Positions 31,936-35,527 of a stretch of DNA of 35,527 nucleotides are shown here, piece by piece; the stretch's first letter is position 1, and each line of letters begins with the position of its first letter. The DNA is from Bryobacterales bacterium (GTDB lineage: Bacteria > Acidobacteriota > Terriglobia > Bryobacterales > Bryobacteraceae). The position numbers and the translations under genes are program-made. The stretch covers positions 1-35,527 of the forward strand of contig PLDF01000216.1 in assembly GCA_003135055.1 (NCBI GenBank). The letters run 5' to 3'. A model generated the notes under the pieces. The model saw only the letters and a program-made list of their open reading frames with translations. It was not told the DNA's origin and made no database searches.

Positions 31936-32146
31936 ACGATTGGGCTCCAAAGCTTCAGGATAGCGGAAAAGGCGGTCGCCTAATCCGAAACCGAGCCGCG
32001 ACCGCAAGCGAGCGGGATCTTCGCGGCCGGGCGGGAAAGACCGAAAGCGATTTAGGCATGTGGTCCGAAGCGGGTTCACACGTTAGGGTAGCGAATTCCT
32101 TCGCAAAGTGAAGAAGATCGCGAGATGGAAAAAGCGCTTAAGGCGT

Positions 32147-32584
32147 CTACGCCGTCATCGACCGGCCTCGAATGCCCACTCGAGAGGCGGCCGCAAGCAG
32201 GTGGCGATCATTGGTCCAGATTTCTTCAAATCCGGCGTCGATGGCTGAAGTCAGGTGGATGGCGTCGCCGGAACGCAGAAAGCAATCGGTGGGCAAACCG
32301 CGCACCAGAGAGTCGACGCGTTGAAGCAAGCGGTTGGTCATAGGGATAAGCCGCCAAACCTCGTTCTGCACGTCTTCGGCGAGCTGGTCGCGGACGCGCG
32401 ACGCCTGCGCGGGACTCACGGATCGCTCGCGCAGGTTGCGGTGGATCACGCACGCGAGCTCGGCGATGCATAACGCCGAGGAATTCAGACTGGAAGCCTG
32501 TCTGGCAAGCTGCCGGATCTTGGCTGCGCCGGGCTCGTTGAAGTAGCACTTGGCGATGTAGGCCGTATCGAAGTACAGGTTCAA
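32147..32584 (-). CDS. vapC: VapC-type PIN-domain ribonuclease toxin
   Basis: 145 residues from TTG 32584, coupled to the antitoxin by a TTGA overlap. The four acidic residues of the PIN site are present: D6 (LYFDTAYIAK), E42 (CIAELACVIH), D107 (SGDAIHLTSA) and D126 (WTNDRHLL). Expected to cleave RNA, often tRNA, when freed from its antitoxin. It is the one toxin-antitoxin module in this window with no visible lesion. Confidence 0.9.
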   Translation of the reverse strand: MNLYFDTAYIAKCYFNEPGAAKIRQLARQASSLNSSALCIAELACVIHRNLRERSVSPAQASRVRDQLAEDVQNEVWRLIPMTNRLLQRVDSLVRGLPTDCFLRSGDAIHLTSAIDAGFEEIWTNDRHLLAAASRVGIRGRSMTA

Positions 32585-32814
32585 GTCCGATCCTGCTCCA
32601 GGATGCGGCCGCTATCCGTCTTGACGCGAGGCAAGCTCCGGATGAATGCCTCGCGGTCCGGCAAATGCCGGGTAGGCAACTGGGAAGTCAGCGGCCGGAT
32701 CTCGGCGACCGGCGTTCCGCGCTTATGAATAACGAACATTTCGCCTCCTTCGACTTGCTTTACGATGTCGCTGGTCTTCATGTGAAGGTCCCTTACGCTG
32801 GCGGTCTTTCCCAT
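32581..32814 (-). CDS. vapB: Phd/YefM-type antitoxin partner of VapC
   Basis: 77 residues from ATG 32814 (MGKTASVRDLHMKTSDIV), with an alternative ATG at 32823. N-terminal Phd/YefM DNA-binding fold with VRDLHMKTSDIVKQVEGGE and FVIHKRGTPVAEIRPL; the C-terminal tail (AFIRSLPRV) should wrap the toxin. Overlaps vapC by 4 nt. Likely autorepressor at the inverted repeat 32814-32832. Confidence 0.85.
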   Translation of the reverse strand: MGKTASVRDLHMKTSDIVKQVEGGEMFVIHKRGTPVAEIRPLTSQLPTRHLPDREAFIRSLPRVKTDSGRILEQDRT

Positions 32815-32832
32815 GTGTCCCATTGTGACACA
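32814..32832 (-). promoter_or_regulatory. Candidate VapB operator
   Basis: Inverted repeat TGTGTC-7-GACACA just after a possible -10 box TATATC (32841-32836, minus strand), covering the vapB start region. The position fits autoregulation. Confidence 0.4.
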
Positions 32833-32856
32833 GGCGATATATGCTCCGCAAGCCCT

Positions 32857-34029
32857 TCACGCCCCCCACGGCACAACCACCGCCGCCACCGGAGCATCGC
32901 CCACCGGAATCATGGTGAAAACCGGCATGGGCTTCTTCAACGGTTCTTTGTAGGGGCCGCTCTGGTTCAGCGAGTAAGTGCGGATCACGGCGACGTCCCC
33001 CGATTTTCGATTGAGCACCAGGGCATATTGGTTATCGGGCGTCATCACGATGCTGCGCGGCTCCTGGCCCACGTCCACTACGGCGATCAGGCTCTTACCC
33101 ATGGTGTTCACGTCGAGCGCGGTGATGCGGTCGCTATCGGGATTGGCCACCAGCAGCAGCGGCGATGCGTCCTGCGTGACGGCCATGGCTCCGGGCGCGT
33201 GGCCTGCGAGGATGGTCTGGCCAATCTCGGTTTCGTAGGGATAGACGATCACCACGGCGTCCTTGCCGTCGCCCGTGACATAGAGTTGGCCGCCGGTGCT
33301 GTCCGGACAGAAGTTGCGCGGCGCGATGGCCAGCGGCAGACGGACCACGGTTTTGCCGGACGCGGTGTTGAAGATGGTGATGGCGCGATCGGGGTGGCTG
33401 CCGGCGATGATCTGGGCGCCATCCTGCTGGAAGCGGACCAGCGAGGGCTCGTCGCGCGCGGCGATGACGCGGTCGATGGCGGCGCGCTCGAGCGACGCGA
33501 CGGTTATGCTGCGGTCCCGGTAGCTGGCGATGGCGGCGTAGTTCGTACTGCTGAGATCGAATCCGTCGGGCGGCGAAGCGAGGCGGATACGGCGGCGGGG
33601 ACGCAGGGAATCGAACGGCAGCTCGACCAGCTCGGCGGGGTCGCGGTAGAGAATCCACAGCGCGTCGTTGCCGGCGGCGACTGCCATGCTCATGGCGCGG
33701 CTGCCGGCGCGCGTCCGGCGGCTGACGGCGAGTTTGACGGCATCGATCTCATAGACCGTGCCAGCTCCGGGCGCAAGCACATAGGTCTTCGACTGCGACG
33801 GATGGGCGACAATGGCGGCGGGCGCGTCGTCGAGCGGAATTTGCCGGCGGAGACGGAAGTTGGTGAGATCGATGGCCGCGACGTTACGGCTGTCCCGATT
33901 GGCTACGAAGCAGTAGCCACGGTATCCACGGGCTTTGGGAGGGCCGCAAGCCGCGGCGGCGGCGGCGAGCAGAAGCGATCTGCGGCTGAGAACCGGCGGC
34001 GCGGCCGTGAGACGGGTCACTTGGTTCAT
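32857..34029 (-). CDS. Tat-exported YncE-like propeller lipoprotein
   Basis: 390 residues from ATG 34029. N-terminal [17 protein letters not shown] combines a twin-arginine motif with a lipobox ending at Cys, so a lipid-anchored protein is likely. The body is a seven-bladed propeller of the YncE/lactonase kind: [74 protein letters not shown] and [17 protein letters not shown]. No lactonase catalytic residues are evident. Related proteins may bind DNA or metals, or act as scaffolds. No strong ribosome site. Confidence 0.82.
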   Translation of the reverse strand: MNQVTRLTAAPPVLSRRSLLLAAAAAACGPPKARGYRGYCFVANRDSRNVAAIDLTNFRLRRQIPLDDAPAAIVAHPSQSKTYVLAPGAGTVYEIDAVKLAVSRRTRAGSRAMSMAVAAGNDALWILYRDPAELVELPFDSLRPRRRIRLASPPDGFDLSSTNYAAIASYRDRSITVASLERAAIDRVIAARDEPSLVRFQQDGAQIIAGSHPDRAITIFNTASGKTVVRLPLAIAPRNFCPDSTGGQLYVTGDGKDAVVIVYPYETEIGQTILAGHAPGAMAVTQDASPLLLVANPDSDRITALDVNTMGKSLIAVVDVGQEPRSIVMTPDNQYALVLNRKSGDVAVIRTYSLNQSGPYKEPLKKPMPVFTMIPVGDAPVAAVVVPWGA

Positions 34030-34125
34030 TTTACAGGCTGGTTAAGCATTCTTACAGCGCGGCTGCGTGTTATCCTGAGTGGAGATTGCGCATCACGCGG
34101 CCCCACGCCGCGGCTTTCCCGAACC

Positions 34126-34215
34126 GGAGAGATGGCCGAGTGGTTGAAGGCGCACGCTTGGAAAGCGTGTATAGGGGAAACTCTATCCAGGGTTCGAATC
34201 CCTGTCTCTCCGCCA
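34126..34215 (+). tRNA. tRNA-Ser (anticodon GGA)
   Basis: 90 nt including an encoded CCA. Acceptor stem GGAGAGA pairs with TCTCTCC, discriminator G. The anticodon stem-loop GCACGCTTGGAAAGCGTG shows anticodon GGA; a long variable arm (TATAGGGGAAACTCTATC) is typical of tRNA-Ser; the T-loop is GGTTCGAATCC. Its 3' end is a usual attachment site for tyrosine-recombinase islands, and an integrase gene follows 95 nt downstream. Confidence 0.96.
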
Positions 34216-34267
34216 TAATTTTCTAACATTCTTTGATTCAACAGCTTGAAAGAAGTGATAGGCTCAT

Positions 34268-34297
34268 GGTGTCGGTGTTTTCCGAAATACCGACACC
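34268..34297. promoter_or_regulatory. Long hairpin between tRNA-Ser and integrase
   Basis: GGTGTCGGT-G-TTT-TCCG-AAA-T-ACCGACACC: 13 stacked pairs (one G-T) around a TCCG loop, 13 nt upstream of the integrase GTG. It may end the tRNA transcript, control integrase expression, or serve as a recombinase or excisionase site. Confidence 0.6.
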
Positions 34298-34309
34298 AAG
34301 GAGCGTCGA

Positions 34310-35497
34310 GTGGCGACAGCGAAACGGGTTCGCATCATCAAGAAGATCCGGGAGAGCAGCGGCGTCTGGCGGTTCATTGCGCTGAAGCGGGCTGGCAATC
34401 GGTACGCGTGGGATGACCGGCCAGGCTGCTATTTCGTGGAATGGTGGGAAGGCGTGAAGCGCCGCCGGCAAGTCGCTGGGCAGACGCCGAGCGAGGCGGC
34501 GGAAGCGCAGCGGCGGAAACGAAACGAGCTGGTGGGGGAGGCGATCTTCGGCGGAAAGGGCGTAGCGCCGAAGCCGGCGGAAGCGCCCTTGACGCTGCTC
34601 ACAGACGCCGCCGAAATGTTCTTGCAGCACGTCCGCGTGCACTCGCCGGATAAGCCGCGAACCGTCCGGCGGTATGCCGCGGTACTGGACCACGTGAACC
34701 GGATTCTCGGCAGGAAGACTTTTGTGGAGGCGATCTCGCGCCCGGACATCGACGACTACAAGGCCGCACGCAGCACGGAGTCGAGCGAGCAGCACAAGAA
34801 CCGCCGCATCGCCCCCCGAACCATCAACTACGAGATTGCCGTGCTCCGGACCTTCTTCTATTTCCTGATCCGGGAGCGGAACCTCCGGATTGACAACCCA
34901 TGCGCGAAGTTCAAGCACTTAAAGGACCCGCGCGCCAAGGCGAAGCGCAGGCCGCCTACGTACCGGCAGGAGGAGATCGACCGGATCTTCGCGCAGTGCG
35001 ATGCCGCCGAGAAGGCAGCCTTCGCGACGCTGCTCCTTACCGGGCTGAGGGACGAAGAACTCTGTTTTCTCACATGGGCGGATGTTGACCTGGCGAATGC
35101 CGACGACGCCACTGTTCGCGTGAGCGGCGAGGGCAAGCCGGGGTTCTCGCCGAAGGACTATGAGGAAAGGGTCCTGCCGATCCCCAGCGAGCTGGCGGCG
35201 CTATTGGGAAAGCTTCCGCGAAATGCGACGTGGGTTTTCCCAACAAGCACCGGCAATCGGCAGACTCACCTGCTGCGCCGCTTGAAAGAGATCGCCGAAG
35301 CGGCGAAGGTCGCGAATGCCACGCTTCATAAGTTTCGGCATACTTACGCGACCCGCCTCCTCGAAAGCGGATGCGATATCGTGACCGTGCAAAAGCTGAT
35401 GGGGCACAGCGACATCGAGACCACGCGGCAATATCTCGATCCGGACGAGAAGCTGAAGCGTAAAGCGGTGAACAAGCTTTCCTTGAAAGGGCAATAA
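34310..35497 (+). CDS. Tyrosine recombinase (island integrase)
   Basis: 395 residues from GTG 34310 with AAGGAG 6 nt upstream. The N-terminal arm-binding part is Lys/Arg-rich; the core-binding domain spans about 97-200 ([19 protein letters not shown]). The catalytic domain has Arg in [14 protein letters not shown], Lys in the [12 protein letters not shown] turn, His-x-x-Arg in [14 protein letters not shown], His in [10 protein letters not shown] and the nucleophile Tyr in RQYLDPD. It sits directly behind tRNA-Ser and points away from it, as in many genomic islands. No excisionase is seen before the window ends. Confidence 0.93.
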   Translation: MATAKRVRIIKKIRESSGVWRFIALKRAGNRYAWDDRPGCYFVEWWEGVKRRRQVAGQTPSEAAEAQRRKRNELVGEAIFGGKGVAPKPAEAPLTLLTDAAEMFLQHVRVHSPDKPRTVRRYAAVLDHVNRILGRKTFVEAISRPDIDDYKAARSTESSEQHKNRRIAPRTINYEIAVLRTFFYFLIRERNLRIDNPCAKFKHLKDPRAKAKRRPPTYRQEEIDRIFAQCDAAEKAAFATLLLTGLRDEELCFLTWADVDLANADDATVRVSGEGKPGFSPKDYEERVLPIPSELAALLGKLPRNATWVFPTSTGNRQTHLLRRLKEIAEAAKVANATLHKFRHTYATRLLESGCDIVTVQKLMGHSDIETTRQYLDPDEKLKRKAVNKLSLKGQ

Positions 35498-35527
35498 ATT
35501 ACTTGCCGTGCGCGTCATAAGTCCATT

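Noticed and set aside
34026-34241. Minus-strand frame of 71 codons
   Set aside because: It runs across the whole tRNA-Ser gene on the opposite strand, so it is not a protein gene.

Overview
The window looks like chromosomal DNA of a soil Acidobacteriota, most like the Solibacter/Bryobacter group. The grounds are high GC, a TIGR03435-type secreted protein, several PQQ-type propeller proteins, Tat-exported Gfo/Idh/MocA and propeller proteins, and many GC-rich intergenic palindromes. This placement is inferred from gene content; there is no rRNA to confirm it.

Layout. (1) 159-1370, minus strand: a HigBA-type toxin-antitoxin locus with a frameshifted toxin, an intact HTH antitoxin and an unknown third gene, behind a palindromic operator. 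(2) 1552-7353, minus strand: a tight seven-gene operon led by a clear promoter: speD (AdoMet decarboxylase), two zinc-ribbon/DUF4178 proteins, a 62-residue membrane protein, a DUF350 membrane protein, a membrane-anchored spermidine synthase-like enzyme and a Tat-exported FAD enzyme. Most joints are 4-nt overlaps. It reads as a membrane-located polyamine-type modification system and is the strongest system candidate here. (3) 7369-10682: cupin, TIGR03435 protein, a frameshifted secreted protein and Cu/Zn superoxide dismutase. (4) 10692-16505, minus strand: mutarotase-like protein, a cytochrome c/helix-hairpin-helix fusion, two exported propeller proteins and an SGNH-fold protein that has lost its catalytic Ser and His. 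(5) 16506-17679: no convincing gene, but two families of local repeats. (6) 17680-22324: ruvB, ruvA, rsmE and two metallophosphoesterases, with repeats around rsmE. (7) 22655-31935: a DUF2760 / Hsp70 / Hsp70-DUF3731 gene set whose two Hsp70 genes are separated by 3.7 kb holding an inverted-repeat element, a decayed hicAB, a Gfo/Idh/MocA oxidoreductase, an alpha/beta hydrolase and a truncated PIN toxin with a frameshifted partner. (8) 32147-34029: an intact VapBC-type pair and an exported propeller lipoprotein. (9) 34126-35497: tRNA-Ser(GGA) followed by a tyrosine recombinase, probably the left edge of an integrated island continuing beyond the window.

A recurring theme is toxin-antitoxin decay. 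Five modules of different families are visible and four carry frameshifts, stops or deletions, while nearly all long genes around them are intact. That contrast argues for real loss of function rather than poor sequence, although raw reads would be needed to settle it.
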